Source: Haloterrigena salifodinae
GTDB taxonomy: Archaea; Halobacteriota; Halobacteria; Halobacteriales; Natrialbaceae
Direction of reading: 5' to 3'
NCBI RefSeq assembly: GCF_003977755.1
Contig: NZ_RQWN01000001.1
Coordinates: forward strand, 822,995 to 886,994
Length of the DNA stretch: 64,000 bases
The notes beneath the pieces were generated by a model. That model was given only the letters and a program-made list of their open reading frames with translations, searched no databases and was not told the DNA's origin. Positions 1 through 8,940 of this stretch are shown piece by piece. Each line of letters starts with the position of its first letter. The stretch's first letter is position 1. Position numbers and translations under genes: made by a program.

Positions 1-887
1 CCCAGATCTCGGCCCTACTGGCCGGCGCGACCAAGAAGGTCGGCATCTACGCGATCATCCGCCTCTCGTTTACCGTCCTCGCGGACGCGGACGTGCCGGT
101 CGAACTCGCCGTGCCGGGCGTCGGAACCGTCGTCGCCGGCGACTCACCGCTCGCGTTCATCGGAGCGGTGCTGTTCGTCATGGCCGCCGCGAGCATCCTC
201 GTCGGCGGGATCGGCGCCGTCGGCCGGGACTCCATCGAGGGCGTCCTCGCCTATTCGAGCATCGGGCAGGTCGGCTTCATCGCCCTCCCGGTCGCCCTCG
301 CGGCGACGACTGCGAGCGCCGAGTTGCGCCACCTCGCCGTCGTCGCCGCGCTGGTGTACGCGCTCAACCACACGCTGGCGAAGGGGCTGTTGTTCCTGGC
401 GGTCGGCGCGATCCGGTCGGCGACCGGGACGAGCCAACTCTCCGACCTCGGCGGACTGGCCGGCCGGTCGCCGCCGCTGGCGATCGGCTTCTTCGTCGGC
501 TCGCTCGCCCTCGTCGGAATCCCGCCGCTGTCGGGCTTCTTCGGCAAGTTCCTCGTCTTCGATGCAGCGGCTCGAGCCGAGTCGGCGCCGCTGATCGTCC
601 TCCTGTTGACGGGGTCGCTGTTGACCATCGCCTACGCGACGCGGACGTGGAACCGGAGCTTCTGGGGGGCCCGAACTGACGCCGTCGAGGAGGCGTCCGT
701 CGACGTCGTGCAGGTGGGCGTCGTCCTCGTCCTCGCGACGGCCATCGTCGCGGTCGGCGTCGGCTTCGAACCGGTCTACGAGTTCGCCGACGCCGCCGCG
801 TCGGCCGCGCTGGACAGCGAGGCGTACGTCGACGCGGTCGATCCGGTCGAGCCCGACGACCTCGGGACCGGAGGAGGTGAGCACTGA
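1..887 (+). CDS. mrpD: Mrp-type Na+/H+ antiporter subunit D, C-terminal part
   Basis: The frame is open from the left edge (first whole codon at 3), so the gene begins outside the window. The product is a hydrophobic proton-translocating subunit of the complex I ND4/ND5-like family. The start of the visible part reads SALLAGATKKVGIYA, a conserved stretch of MrpD/MnhD with the membrane lysine pair, followed by about seven membrane helices and a short acidic tail. MrpD is one of the large subunits thought to carry protons in multi-subunit Na+/H+ exchange at the cell membrane. The downstream E, F and G subunits in tight order make D the best call; a related ND-type subunit cannot be fully excluded without the N-terminus. 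Confidence 0.9.
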   Translation, partial: QISALLAGATKKVGIYAIIRLSFTVLADADVPVELAVPGVGTVVAGDSPLAFIGAVLFVMAAASILVGGIGAVGRDSIEGVLAYSSIGQVGFIALPVALAATTASAELRHLAVVAALVYALNHTLAKGLLFLAVGAIRSATGTSQLSDLGGLAGRSPPLAIGFFVGSLALVGIPPLSGFFGKFLVFDAAARAESAPLIVLLLTGSLLTIAYATRTWNRSFWGARTDAVEEASVDVVQVGVVLVLATAIVAVGVGFEPVYEFADAAASAALDSEAYVDAVDPVEPDDLGTGGGEH

Positions 888-1492
888 TGCGGGTCAAGAC
901 CTGGCCGCTGGCTGGCGCCGTCTTCGCCGTGCTGTGGATCTTCGTCCGCGGCCCGTCGCTGGCGCCGTCGGCGCTCCTCGGCCAGTTTCTCTTCGGGTTG
1001 CTCGTCGGCCTCCCGACGGCGTTCGTCTTCCGACGGCTGTACATCGAGCGGGTCGACGTCGCTCGGGGGATGCGTGCGCTCCCCGCCGCTGGACGCTACC
1101 TCGCGGCCTTCTCCTGGGAGGTCGTCCGCGCGAACATAGACGTCGCCTATCGGGTGCTCTCGCCAGGAATGCCGATCGAACCCGAGGTGATCCTCGTGCC
1201 GCTCCGGGTCGAGACGGATCTGGCGGTCACGACCATCGCCAACAGCATCACGATCACGCCCGGGACGGTCACGCTCGATCACGACGGGGAGACCAACGCC
1301 CTGTACGTTCACGCGGTCGACGGCCGCGACCCCGAGGCGATCGTCGCGCCGATTCGGACGTGGGAGGACTACGCCCTCGAGATGTTCGACGAGGAGGCCT
1401 CGCCCGACGACCCGGCGCCGCGGATCGTCGTCTCCGGCGGGGAAAGAGACAGGGGCCCCGCCGGCGAACACGGAGGTGAGAACGATGAGTGA
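887..1492 (+). CDS. mrpE: Mrp antiporter subunit E
   Basis: 201-residue MnhE-family membrane protein. It overlaps the stop of mrpD by one base. Three hydrophobic segments occupy roughly residues 8-60 and 65-85, followed by the soluble part with the typical text VANIT/NSITITPGT (here ANSITITPGTVTL). MrpE is a small subunit needed for assembly or stability of the antiporter. The C-terminal tail is longer and more acidic than in bacterial MnhE, as expected in a salt-in cytoplasm. Cotranscribed with D, F and G. Confidence 0.93.
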   Translation: MRVKTWPLAGAVFAVLWIFVRGPSLAPSALLGQFLFGLLVGLPTAFVFRRLYIERVDVARGMRALPAAGRYLAAFSWEVVRANIDVAYRVLSPGMPIEPEVILVPLRVETDLAVTTIANSITITPGTVTLDHDGETNALYVHAVDGRDPEAIVAPIRTWEDYALEMFDEEASPDDPAPRIVVSGGERDRGPAGEHGGENDE

Positions 1493-1784
1493 AGCCGCCG
1501 ACCCGGCGCTGCTCGACGCCGTCGTTGGCGGGGCGCTGATCCTCGTCAGCGGCCTCTGCGTGCTCTGTAGCTACCGCGTCATCTCCGGGCCGACGAACCC
1601 CGACCGGGTCGTCGCGCTGGACGCCATCGCGACGAACGTCGTCGCCATCGCCGTCCTCTTCGCCCTCCAGACCGACCGCGGGCTCTTCATCACGGTGAGT
1701 CTGGTGCTCGCGATCATTGGCTTCATCGCGACGGTCGCCGCCGCCAAGTTCATCACCGAAGGGGAGGTGATCGACGAACCATGA
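1485..1784 (+). CDS. mrpF: Mrp antiporter subunit F
   Basis: 99-residue protein with three membrane helices, MnhF family; the text RVISGPTNPDRVVALD is the family hallmark. I start it at ATG 1485 because a strong Shine-Dalgarno sequence GGAGGTGA (1472-1479) sits five bases before it. The in-frame GTG at 1476 lies inside that ribosome site and is less likely. It overlaps the end of mrpE by 8 bases, which suggests translational coupling. It acts in the membrane as part of the Mrp complex. Confidence 0.92.
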   Translation: MSEAADPALLDAVVGGALILVSGLCVLCSYRVISGPTNPDRVVALDAIATNVVAIAVLFALQTDRGLFITVSLVLAIIGFIATVAAAKFITEGEVIDEP

Positions 1785-2155
1785 TCCGAACCGGACTGGA
1801 GATCGCACTGATCGTCGTCGGCGTCTTCTTCCTGACGGTCGGCACCATCGGCATGCTCCGCCTGCCGAACGTCTACAACCGAATGCACGCGACGAGCAAG
1901 CCCACGACGCTGGGGACGGCGGCGATTTTCTTCGCCGGCTTCGCTCACTTCGGCCCCGGCGCGGAGGGGTTGACCGCGCTCATCGGGATCGTCTTCCTCT
2001 TCCTGACCGTCCCGACCGGCGCCCACATGATCGCCCGCGCCGCCGAGCAGATCGGCATCCCCTTCGAGGGCAGCGTCACCTGGCCCGACGCCTCGGCCGT
2101 CGACCGGTCCGACCGAGCCGAGCGGGCCGAACGCACGGAGAAGTCCGACGATTAG
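1781..2155 (+). CDS. mrpG: Mrp antiporter subunit G
   Basis: 124-residue MnhG/PhaG-family protein. It starts in an ATGA overlap with the mrpF stop. Helix 1 is followed by the conserved stretch RLPNVYNRMHATSKPTTLG, and two further helices end in GAHMIARAAEQ. It is the last gene of the antiporter operon; the next gene is convergent, six bases away. The tail is rich in Asp/Arg/Ala repeats (DRSDRAERAERTEK), which looks like low-complexity extension rather than a domain. Confidence 0.92.
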   Translation: MIRTGLEIALIVVGVFFLTVGTIGMLRLPNVYNRMHATSKPTTLGTAAIFFAGFAHFGPGAEGLTALIGIVFLFLTVPTGAHMIARAAEQIGIPFEGSVTWPDASAVDRSDRAERAERTEKSDD

Positions 2156-2161
2156 GGCCCG

Positions 2162-2671
2162 TCAACGATCGTACTCGAGGTCTCGCTCCCCGTTTCCATT
2201 CCCATCCCCGTCCGCTCCTCGATCGCGGTCGCGCCCGCGAACCCACTCGTCGGCGTCCTCGAGCGTCCCTGTCTCTAACAACCGCTCGAGTTTGCGCTCG
2301 AACTGGTCGTCGGTCAACTTGCCCGCGGCGTAGCGATCGCGGAGCGTCTCGAGGGCGTCACGGCGATCCGCCGGCGCGTCCGTTCGGTCGCCGTCGGAAT
2401 CGGACTCGATGTCCGCACTCGAGTCGGTCGTCCAGTCGTCCAGCCACTCCTTTCGGTCGGCCTCGTCACCGAACACGAGGGCGACCAGCGGGACGACGAC
2501 GATGTAGCCGACCAACAGGGCGGCGAGCCACCAGTCCTGTCCCGTGAACATTGCGCCGAGCCACAGGCCGGTCACGAGCATCGACGCGATCCCGGTCGCG
2601 TTCTCGCGAAGGCGAGTTCCCAGATCGTCCTCGGTCCGCCGTCCTCGAGCGGTCCCCTCGCTCCCGTTCAT
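2162..2671 (-). CDS. SHOCT-domain membrane protein
   Basis: 169-residue protein. Two membrane helices lie near residues 28-44 and 48-66, followed by an acidic linker (about 72-105) and a SHOCT domain (about 108-138) with the family pattern ALETLRDRYAAGKLTDDQFERKL. SHOCT (short C-terminal domain) is a small two-helix module often at the end of membrane proteins; its exact job is unknown and no enzymatic activity is expected. A basic/acidic tail ends the protein. Convergent with mrpG, so separately transcribed. Function is not predictable beyond a membrane anchored adaptor. Confidence 0.8.
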   Translation of the reverse strand: MNGSEGTARGRRTEDDLGTRLRENATGIASMLVTGLWLGAMFTGQDWWLAALLVGYIVVVPLVALVFGDEADRKEWLDDWTTDSSADIESDSDGDRTDAPADRRDALETLRDRYAAGKLTDDQFERKLERLLETGTLEDADEWVRGRDRDRGADGDGNGNGERDLEYDR

Positions 2672-3280
2672 ACGTCCCTATTCGACCGGCACCGGAAATA
2701 CGTTAACGGTCCGAGATATCGCGGACCAGACGCAGCGATACGGATAGCCGCGGCCGAGAGTGCACACACTGAGAATCCGGCGTGTGGTGGCGCGCGCCGC
2801 CGCCGGGTCTGAGCGCTGCGAGGGCGCGTCGGAAAACCGTGCGAGGTCTTCGCGAACTTATGAGCGAAGGCGTTCGAGACAGCGAAGCCGGCTCGTGACT
2901 AAGCGAAGCGAAGCGGGAACGAAGGTTCCGCGAGGTCAGCGTGACGTACGTCCCGCAAGACTTCGCGATGTCCGCGAAACCTTCGGTTTCGCTTGATGCG
3001 AAAATCTTCGATTTTCAGCAGCTCGGAAGACGCTTCGCGTCTGCCTTCGGACGAGCGAACGACCGAAGGGAGTGAGCGTTAGCGCGGAACCAGAGGTTCC
3101 GCGAACCGTGCAAACGGGCGCATAGCGCCAGTGAGCAGAAATCGGCTGGGACGGGTGTGGCAATCCCCGTTACCACGGTAGCAGGGGGCCTGTTTTCGGT
3201 CGCGTTTGCGCTTCAGCCGCTGGACAATCGAGACGACGCTGTCGCTATCGACCGTGGGAGACAGCGGAGAAGTGCGCGTG
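2672..3280. other. gene-free region rich in short hairpins
   Basis: I see no convincing gene in these 609 bases. The left part (2672-2760) carries the promoter side of the SHOCT gene. From about 2760 to 3150 the DNA is built of GCGAA/TTCGC-type words and at least six near-perfect palindromes with 3-4 base loops; open frames here are by-products of that composition. See the repeat entry. Confidence 0.7.
2916..3129. repeat. array of triloop palindromes
   Basis: Inverted repeats read directly: 2916-2929 (GGAAC, loop GAAG); 2974-2992 (GCGAAACC, loop TTC); 3000-3016 (GAAAATC, loop TTC); 3028-3042 (AGACGC, loop TTC); 3083-3103 (CGCGGAACC, loop AGA, 9 bp); 3117-3129 (GGCGC, loop ATA). Arms differ between units while loop size and TTC/GAA-like loops recur, so this is a structural family rather than a copied sequence. 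Similar elements lie at 39908-39951 and 59664-59684. Role unknown: transcript ends, nucleoid protein sites or a mobile palindrome family are possible. Confidence 0.8.
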
Positions 3281-5470
3281 TTACGCGAGCGTCTCGCCGA
3301 GCGCCTCGAGCGCGGCATCGCGGACGGCATCGCGTTCGCCGGGCAGGAACTCTACGTGGCCGTCCTGCCCGCCGACGACGCTGACCCCTCCGTTGGGAAC
3401 CGCGTCGTCGATTGCGTCACCGAGTTCGCGGACGTTCAGCGACTCGGTCGCGCGGACGTGCAGTTCGTCGTCGCCGACGCCGAGAGTCACGAACGGCCCC
3501 TCGTCGCGCTGTCGACGGTGGAGCGCGTCGAGCAGCAGTTTCGTCGTCGGGAAGTTGTACCGGTGGGTGAACGCGTCGGTGTCGAGCACGGCGACGGTGA
3601 CGCCGTCGACCCGCTCGGTCTCTAGGTTCTCCCGAGCCGTCTCGAGTTCGGTGTCGAGTTTCGCGCGGAACTGCTCGGAGACGTGGGCGGCCAGATCGCC
3701 GTTTCGGCCCGTCTCCTCGTCGCCGAACAGCAGGTCGATGACGAGTTCGCGCTTGTCCTTGTACGACTGGTAGAAGGCCTCGAGGGCGACGGCTTCCCGT
3801 CGGTCCGAGACCGCGGTCTCGTCGTAGCCGGCCTCGGTCGCGAGGTCGACGTACGCCTCGGGGGTGTCCTCCCAGTAGCTGACCGCGGGGAGGTGAACGA
3901 GGTCGTCGCGGACGTCGCCGTTGACGTGGGCGGCGACGTTGGCGGCCAGCGCGGTCGACGTCAGATCGGAGACGTCGACGCCGGCGAGCGAGGGCGCGAC
4001 GGCCACGGAGACGGCGTCGGCGATCTCCTCGTCGGCGCGGCTGTCATCGATGACGACCGTCTCGGCGTCGTACAGCGAGAGCAGGTCGTAGCCGTCGATC
4101 GACTCCTCGGTCGAGCCGGCGTCGACGACGACGACCAGCGGCAGTTGCTCGCCGTGGCGGTCGCGGGCCTCGAGCATCGAGGTGACGTCGCTGGTGGCGG
4201 CGTCCATGTCGTAGACGCGGCCGTCGAGCGGGCGCCGTTCGAAGTAGTGGTACTCCGCGTCCTCGCGGGTGTGCTTCTCGCGGATCAGCGGGAGGGCGGC
4301 CCGCTCGATGGCGGCGCCGGCGACGTAGCCGTCGGCGGTCGCGCTGTGGCGGACGACGATCGGTCGGGCCTCGACGACGGCGCGTCGGATCGCGGTCGCG
4401 GCGTCAGAGAGGCCGTCCTCAACGGCGGCGACGGCGTCGTGGTCGGCCAGCAGGTCGATCTCGGCCGGTCGGGCCTCGCGTTCGATCGATTCCTCGAGTC
4501 GGTCGCGGACGGCCTCGCGGTCCTCGCCCTCGAGGATCTCGAGGGTCTCCGTCTCGATTTGAAGGTCGCCGTGGTGGCGTTCGACCTCGCCCTCCAGCGC
4601 GACGACGTCGTCGATGTCGACGTCGGGGTAGGCGCGGACGCCGGCCTCCTCGAAGGCGGCGCACTCGACAGTGGCCGTCTCGTCGCGAAGTTCGAAGACG
4701 GTTGGGCCGCTGGTCTGGCGGACGCCGGTGATCTCGCCCTCGAGGCGAACGACGCTGCCGACCTGGTCTTCGATGGCCTCGATCGTCGTGCGCTTGAGCG
4801 CCGGTTCGGACTCGGGTTCGGCGTCGGCCGCGTCGTCGGTCGCCGCGGTCGAGCCGGTCGCGGCCGTCTCGGTGGCGACGCCGCCGCTGCCGCTCCCGGC
4901 GGCGACGGTTTCGCTCGCGTTCGGCGCGCCGGTCTCGTCGGACGACCCCGTGTCGTCGGCGGCCGCCTGCAGGTCGCCGGCGGCGGGGTCCTCGTTGGCG
5001 ACGGGTTCCGAGTCGGTCTCGGTTTCGGACTCAGCGTCGGCGCTGGGGTCGGTGCCGGAATCGGAATCGGATCCGACGTCGTCCTCGAGATCCTCGGGAC
5101 GAACCTCGTCGTCGCCCGTGTCGATCAGGTGGCCGCGGAACTCGCGTTCGCGCTGGCGGATCGACCAGCCGAGGTCGACGTTGCCGTTGTCCCGAACGTC
5201 GAGGACCTGAACGAAGACCTCGTCGCCGGACTCCCAGTCGAGGCTCTCCAGTCGTCGGTCGAGTTCGCTCCTGTGCAACAGACCGGTTACGTGGTCTCCG
5301 ATGTCGACGAAGACACCGAAGTCGGCGTAGCCGTCGACGACGCCCCGGTAGTAGCGACCGGGGGTGAGCTCCGAGGCGGACGTGCCGCGAAATTCGAAGA
5401 CCGCGTCCTCCTCGTGACTCTCGCAGATTTCACCGTCGACAGCTGTGCCACAGATGATACAGTTACCCAT
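3281..5470 (-). CDS. RecJ-like DHH-family protein with zinc finger, S1 and OB domains
   Basis: 729 residues. In order: a zinc finger (C4, C7, C16, H19), an S1 RNA-binding domain (about 37-106), a long Asp/Ser/Ala linker (115-225), an OB-fold nucleic-acid domain (about 232-315) and a RecJ-like DHH phosphoesterase region (about 365-560) with a C-terminal DHHA1-like part. Family members cut single-stranded DNA or RNA 5'-3', or act without catalysis in the archaeal replisome (GAN/Cdc45-like). Here motif I reads RHSATADGY and the place of the DHH triad reads IDDSR (475-479), so metal ligands are missing; DAGS (450-453) remains. A nucleic-acid-binding, catalytically weak or dead paralogue is likely. 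TATA-like GTTTTAG lies about 30 bases upstream of ATG 5470. Confidence 0.85.
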   Translation of the reverse strand: MGNCIICGTAVDGEICESHEEDAVFEFRGTSASELTPGRYYRGVVDGYADFGVFVDIGDHVTGLLHRSELDRRLESLDWESGDEVFVQVLDVRDNGNVDLGWSIRQREREFRGHLIDTGDDEVRPEDLEDDVGSDSDSGTDPSADAESETETDSEPVANEDPAAGDLQAAADDTGSSDETGAPNASETVAAGSGSGGVATETAATGSTAATDDAADAEPESEPALKRTTIEAIEDQVGSVVRLEGEITGVRQTSGPTVFELRDETATVECAAFEEAGVRAYPDVDIDDVVALEGEVERHHGDLQIETETLEILEGEDREAVRDRLEESIEREARPAEIDLLADHDAVAAVEDGLSDAATAIRRAVVEARPIVVRHSATADGYVAGAAIERAALPLIREKHTREDAEYHYFERRPLDGRVYDMDAATSDVTSMLEARDRHGEQLPLVVVVDAGSTEESIDGYDLLSLYDAETVVIDDSRADEEIADAVSVAVAPSLAGVDVSDLTSTALAANVAAHVNGDVRDDLVHLPAVSYWEDTPEAYVDLATEAGYDETAVSDRREAVALEAFYQSYKDKRELVIDLLFGDEETGRNGDLAAHVSEQFRAKLDTELETARENLETERVDGVTVAVLDTDAFTHRYNFPTTKLLLDALHRRQRDEGPFVTLGVGDDELHVRATESLNVRELGDAIDDAVPNGGVSVVGGQDGHVEFLPGERDAVRDAALEALGETLA

Positions 5471-5539
5471 CTATTCGAACCAAGCGGTTTCGTCCTAAAA
5501 CGGTTGTCGAAATGCGGCCGCGGGCGACTGCCCCGCTGC

Positions 5540-6727
5540 TCACGGGGCGGACAGGATCGTCGCGATCGCGCAATTGCCGAAACCGCCGACGTTACAGGCC
5601 ATTCCGACGTCGCCGTCGATCTGTCGGTCGCCGGCTCGTCCGGTCAGCTGATCGTAGAGCTCGACGAGCTGTGCGACGCCCGATGCGGCGATCGGATGGC
5701 CCTTGGATTTCAATCCGCCGGACGTGTTGACCGGCAGTTCGCCGTCGCGCTCGGTCGCGCCACGTTCGACCAGCTGCCAGGACTCTCCGCGGTCCGCGAC
5801 GCCCAGTCCCTCGAGCTGGAGGAGTTCGAGGATCGTGAACATGTCGTGGACCTCGAGGAGGTCGATGTCCTCGGGACGCCGACCGGCGCGGTCGTAGACC
5901 CGGCGGCCGGCGTCGACGACCGCGCTCATAGCGGTTAGGTCGTCTCGCTCGTGGACGACGTGGGTTCCCGTTGCGCCGGCGATCCCGTCGACGCGGACGT
6001 GGTCGTCGCCCTCGAGCGCGCTCTCAGCGGCGAGCAACAGCGCCGCCGATCCGTCCGAGATCGGACAGAAGTCGTACAGCCGGAGCGGATCGGCGACCAC
6101 GGGCGACTCCAAGACCGTCGCCACATCGATCTCGCGGCGGAAGTGCGCCTTCGGGTTGGCGACGCCGTGCGCGTGGTTCTTGACCGCGACCTCCGCGAGC
6201 GCCGTTCGGGGTGCGTCGTACCGCTCGAGATACCGGCGCGCGGTCAGCCCCGCGAACGAGGGGACCGTGATCCCGTGTTTGTACTCCGCGGGGTGGGTGA
6301 TCCCGGAGACGATGTCAGTCGCCGTCGCCGTCGAGAGGTGGGTCATGCGCTCGCCGCCGACCGCGAGCGCGACCTCGCAGGCTCCCGACGCGATCGCCTT
6401 CCACGCCTCGTAGACGGCCGCTGCGCCGGAGGCCGACGTCTGCTCGATCGCCGCGGCGTGGGCCGGCCGGACGCCGAGTTCGCTCGTGAGTGCGCCGGCG
6501 AGCCCGCTCTGGCCCTCGTAGGCGCCGCCCGAGCGGGCGACGAAGAGGTGGTCGACCGCGTCCGCACCGACGGGCCCGTCCGCGAGACAGTTTTCTCCGG
6601 CCTCGGCTAACAGTTCCAGCAGCGAGGCGTCGCGCCGCCCGAACGGCGTCATCGCGGCGCCCGCGATCGCGACGTCCCGACCGGAAGCGACGTCAAGCGC
6701 GGCGGGCGCGGAACCAGTTCGCGTCAC
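5540..6727 (-). CDS. thiolase-like acyltransferase (SCP2 type) lacking the nucleophilic cysteine
   Basis: 395 residues from GTG 6727, chosen because it makes a GTGA overlap with the stop of the upstream oxidoreductase and matches the usual thiolase length. Typical C-terminal text is present: VHDMFTI, GHPIAASG with the catalytic His, and CNVGGFGN with the second Cys. At the acyl-accepting position, where thiolases read CASG, this protein reads TSASG (Ser98). It may therefore be a non-condensing thiolase homologue, acting as binding partner or using acyl-CoA differently. Archaeal SCP2-type thiolases often work with DUF35 partners, which I do not see here. Made as one transcript with the MDR oxidoreductase, pointing to acyl or quinone redox chemistry, substrate unknown. 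Confidence 0.8.
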   Translation of the reverse strand: MTRTGSAPAALDVASGRDVAIAGAAMTPFGRRDASLLELLAEAGENCLADGPVGADAVDHLFVARSGGAYEGQSGLAGALTSELGVRPAHAAAIEQTSASGAAAVYEAWKAIASGACEVALAVGGERMTHLSTATATDIVSGITHPAEYKHGITVPSFAGLTARRYLERYDAPRTALAEVAVKNHAHGVANPKAHFRREIDVATVLESPVVADPLRLYDFCPISDGSAALLLAAESALEGDDHVRVDGIAGATGTHVVHERDDLTAMSAVVDAGRRVYDRAGRRPEDIDLLEVHDMFTILELLQLEGLGVADRGESWQLVERGATERDGELPVNTSGGLKSKGHPIAASGVAQLVELYDQLTGRAGDRQIDGDVGMACNVGGFGNCAIATILSAP

Positions 6728-7701
6728 GGTTCCAGGAGCACTTTCCCGCGGCTCCGACGGTTCCGGACGTATTCGTGTGCCGCCGCCGCCTCCTCCAGGG
6801 AGAAGGTCCGATCGACGACGACTTCGACGTCCCTCGACGACAGCAGCGAGTCCAGCGGCTCGAGCGCCGTGTACACCCGTTCGGGCTGGCGTTCGACGGC
6901 TTCTCCCAGGTGATAGCCGATCACGCTGTGATTGCCGAAGAGCAGTTCGGGGGTCGATACCGTCGGCACCTCGCCGCTGGCCAATCCGTACGCGACGATC
7001 CGGCCGCCGAGCGCGAGCGCCTCCACGCTCCGGTCGAAGGCGTCGCCGCCGACGCCGTCGAGTACCAGATCGACTCCCTCGGCGCGCTCCTCGATCACGT
7101 CGGGGACCGCGTCGTAAGCGATCGCGTGATCGGCGCCGAGATCGGCCGCGAACTTGCGTTTCGATGTCGTGCTCGCGGTCGCGAACACCTCGGCGCCGGC
7201 CGCCGCGGCGAGCTGGACGGCCGCCGATCCGACGCCGCCGGCGCCCGCGTGGACGAGTACCCGTTCGGGTCCGTCGTCGGCGCCGGCGGTCTCGAGGCCG
7301 CCCCACTCGAAGAGCGCGTTGTGCGCCGTCACCCATTGGATCGGAACGGCGGCGGCCTCTCGCAGCGAGAGCCCGTCGGGGACGGGAAACGCCCTGTCGG
7401 CTGTGACGACGACCGACTCGGCGTAGCCGCCCCGCGGGACGTAGGCCGCGACCGCGTCCCCCGGCTCGAGGTCGGTTCGGTCGCCCGCCTCGGCGATCTG
7501 TCCGGCGACCTCGATGCCGGGCACGTACGGCGGCGTCGGCCCGTCTGGATAGGTTCCTCGTCGTTTCGCGAGATCGGCGAAGTTGATCCCGGCGGCCGCG
7601 ACGTCGATTCGGACTGCCGTCGCATCCGGCGTCGGCTCCGAGACGTCGGCGGGTTCTAACACCGCCGGCTCTCCGTACGCCGGAACGCGAATAGCTCGCA
7701 T
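6724..7701 (-). CDS. quinone oxidoreductase-type zinc-independent MDR oxidoreductase
   Basis: 325 residues, medium-chain dehydrogenase/reductase family of the NADPH:quinone reductase branch. N-terminal GroES-like domain includes GINFADLAKRRG and the entry motif PYVPGIEVAG; the Rossmann part has HAGAGGVGSAAVQLA for NADPH. Structural-zinc cysteines are absent, as usual in this branch. It would reduce quinones or enoyl/enone substrates in the cytoplasm. A clear TATA box (7723-7733, minus strand CGTTTATATTTC) centred about 28 bases before ATG 7701 indicates a leaderless transcript that continues into the thiolase-like gene. Confidence 0.88.
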   Translation of the reverse strand: MRAIRVPAYGEPAVLEPADVSEPTPDATAVRIDVAAAGINFADLAKRRGTYPDGPTPPYVPGIEVAGQIAEAGDRTDLEPGDAVAAYVPRGGYAESVVVTADRAFPVPDGLSLREAAAVPIQWVTAHNALFEWGGLETAGADDGPERVLVHAGAGGVGSAAVQLAAAAGAEVFATASTTSKRKFAADLGADHAIAYDAVPDVIEERAEGVDLVLDGVGGDAFDRSVEALALGGRIVAYGLASGEVPTVSTPELLFGNHSVIGYHLGEAVERQPERVYTALEPLDSLLSSRDVEVVVDRTFSLEEAAAAHEYVRNRRSRGKVLLEP

Positions 7702-7789
7702 GTCCCTGGCGTGTTACGAGCGGAAATATAAACGTCCCTATACCACGGGCCGATCAGAATGAGTCGTCTCCGGCGATTCGCCGACCGCG

Positions 7790-8053
7790 TTACTCGAAGA
7801 CCGGCGAGTCCTCCTCGAGCGTTTCGATGTCGTCGACGAGCTTCCGGACGTCCTCGGGGAACAGCGAGACCTGGACCTCGCTGCCGTCGTCGTCTTCGAA
7901 GACGAGTTTGACGCGCTTGTCACCGAATTCCCGCGCCTCGGCGGACTCGACGTCGAACATCTTGACCGTCGCCGACTTGTTCGCCGGGCCGACGTTCTTG
8001 ATCGATCCGTCGTTCAGCTCTACCATGAAGTCCTCGAGCGTCAGTGAGAGCAT
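7790..8053 (-). CDS. conserved haloarchaeal protein, 87 residues
   Basis: Small acidic protein beginning [14 protein letters not shown] place the start at ATG 8053 because upstream sequence reads as non-coding and the divergent gene needs the 158-base space for its promoter. No membrane segment, no cysteine cluster. The pattern of alternating strands ([30 protein letters not shown]) suggests a small beta-rich fold. I recognise it only as a haloarchaeal conserved hypothetical; no function can be assigned. An alternative start is the Met at residue 10. Confidence 0.7.
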   Translation of the reverse strand: MLSLTLEDFMVELNDGSIKNVGPANKSATVKMFDVESAEAREFGDKRVKLVFEDDDGSEVQVSLFPEDVRKLVDDIETLEEDSPVFE

Positions 8054-8211
8054 ACTCGCCGTACGGGCCCCGGCTAAAAAACCGCACGGCATTGGCGGGC
8101 GGCCGGGCCGTCGCGGCGTCTCGTCCGAGCGGCTCGACGGGCCGATTAGCGGTCCGAAACCAACCGGCTCGACCACTTTTAAGTTGTATTCGACCCAATC
8201 GGTCGCACGCA

Positions 8212-8940
8212 ATGCAAGTCACCTGGCACGGCCACTCGACGTGGCACGTCACCGTAGGGGAGACGGAGCTGCTGATCGATCCGTTCTTCGACAATCCGAA
8301 GACGGACCTCGAGCCGGCCGACGTCGACGAGCCCGATTACGTGTTGCTGACGCACGGCCACGCCGACCACATCGCCCACGCCGGCGAGTTCTCGGACGCG
8401 ACGCTCGTCGCGACGCCGGAACTGGTCTCCTACTGCGAGGACGAGTTCGGCTTCGCGGACGCCGTCGGCGGGATGGGGATGAACCTCGGCGGCACCGTCG
8501 ACTGTGGCGACGCGTACGTCAGCATGGTCCGTGCCGACCACACCAACGGGATCATGACTGAAAACGACAAGAGCGGCGGCATGCCCGCCGGCTTCGTCGT
8601 CTCGGACACGAAGCCGACGCAGATCGCGGACGAGGAGTCGACGACGTTCTATCACGCCGGCGACACCAGCCTGATGAGCGAGATGAAAGACGTCATCGGC
8701 CCGTATCTCGAGCCCGATGCCGCCGCGGTCCCGATGGGCGATCACTTCACGATGGGGCCCCAGCAGGCTGCCATCGCTGTCGACTGGCTCGACGTCGACG
8801 TCGCCTTCCCGCAGCACTACGACACCTTCCCGCCGATCGAGCAGGATCCCGCCGACTTCGAGAGCGAGGTCGCGGGCACCGGCAGCGACGCCGACGTCGT
8901 CGTCCTCGAGGGCGACGAGTCCTACGAACTCGACGGATAG
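8212..8940 (+). CDS. UPF0173-type metal-dependent hydrolase
   Basis: 242 residues, metallo-beta-lactamase fold. It begins [13 protein letters not shown], the usual start of this family, and carries the metal motif [12 protein letters not shown] (HxHxDH), later ligands in RADHTNG, YHAGDTS and [10 protein letters not shown], and a final FPQHYDTFP. These enzymes bind two metal ions and hydrolyse phosphoester or ester bonds in the cytoplasm; the natural substrate is not known. ATG 8212 is supported by a TATA-like TTTTAAG at 8177-8183, about 32 bases upstream. Confidence 0.9.
   Translation: MQVTWHGHSTWHVTVGETELLIDPFFDNPKTDLEPADVDEPDYVLLTHGHADHIAHAGEFSDATLVATPELVSYCEDEFGFADAVGGMGMNLGGTVDCGDAYVSMVRADHTNGIMTENDKSGGMPAGFVVSDTKPTQIADEESTTFYHAGDTSLMSEMKDVIGPYLEPDAAAVPMGDHFTMGPQQAAIAVDWLDVDVAFPQHYDTFPPIEQDPADFESEVAGTGSDADVVVLEGDESYELDG

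Noticed and set aside
2760-3384. Several overlapping open frames of 75-100 codons
   Set aside because: They run through the palindrome-rich segment, are basic rather than acidic, and have no start signals; a by-product of GC-rich composition.
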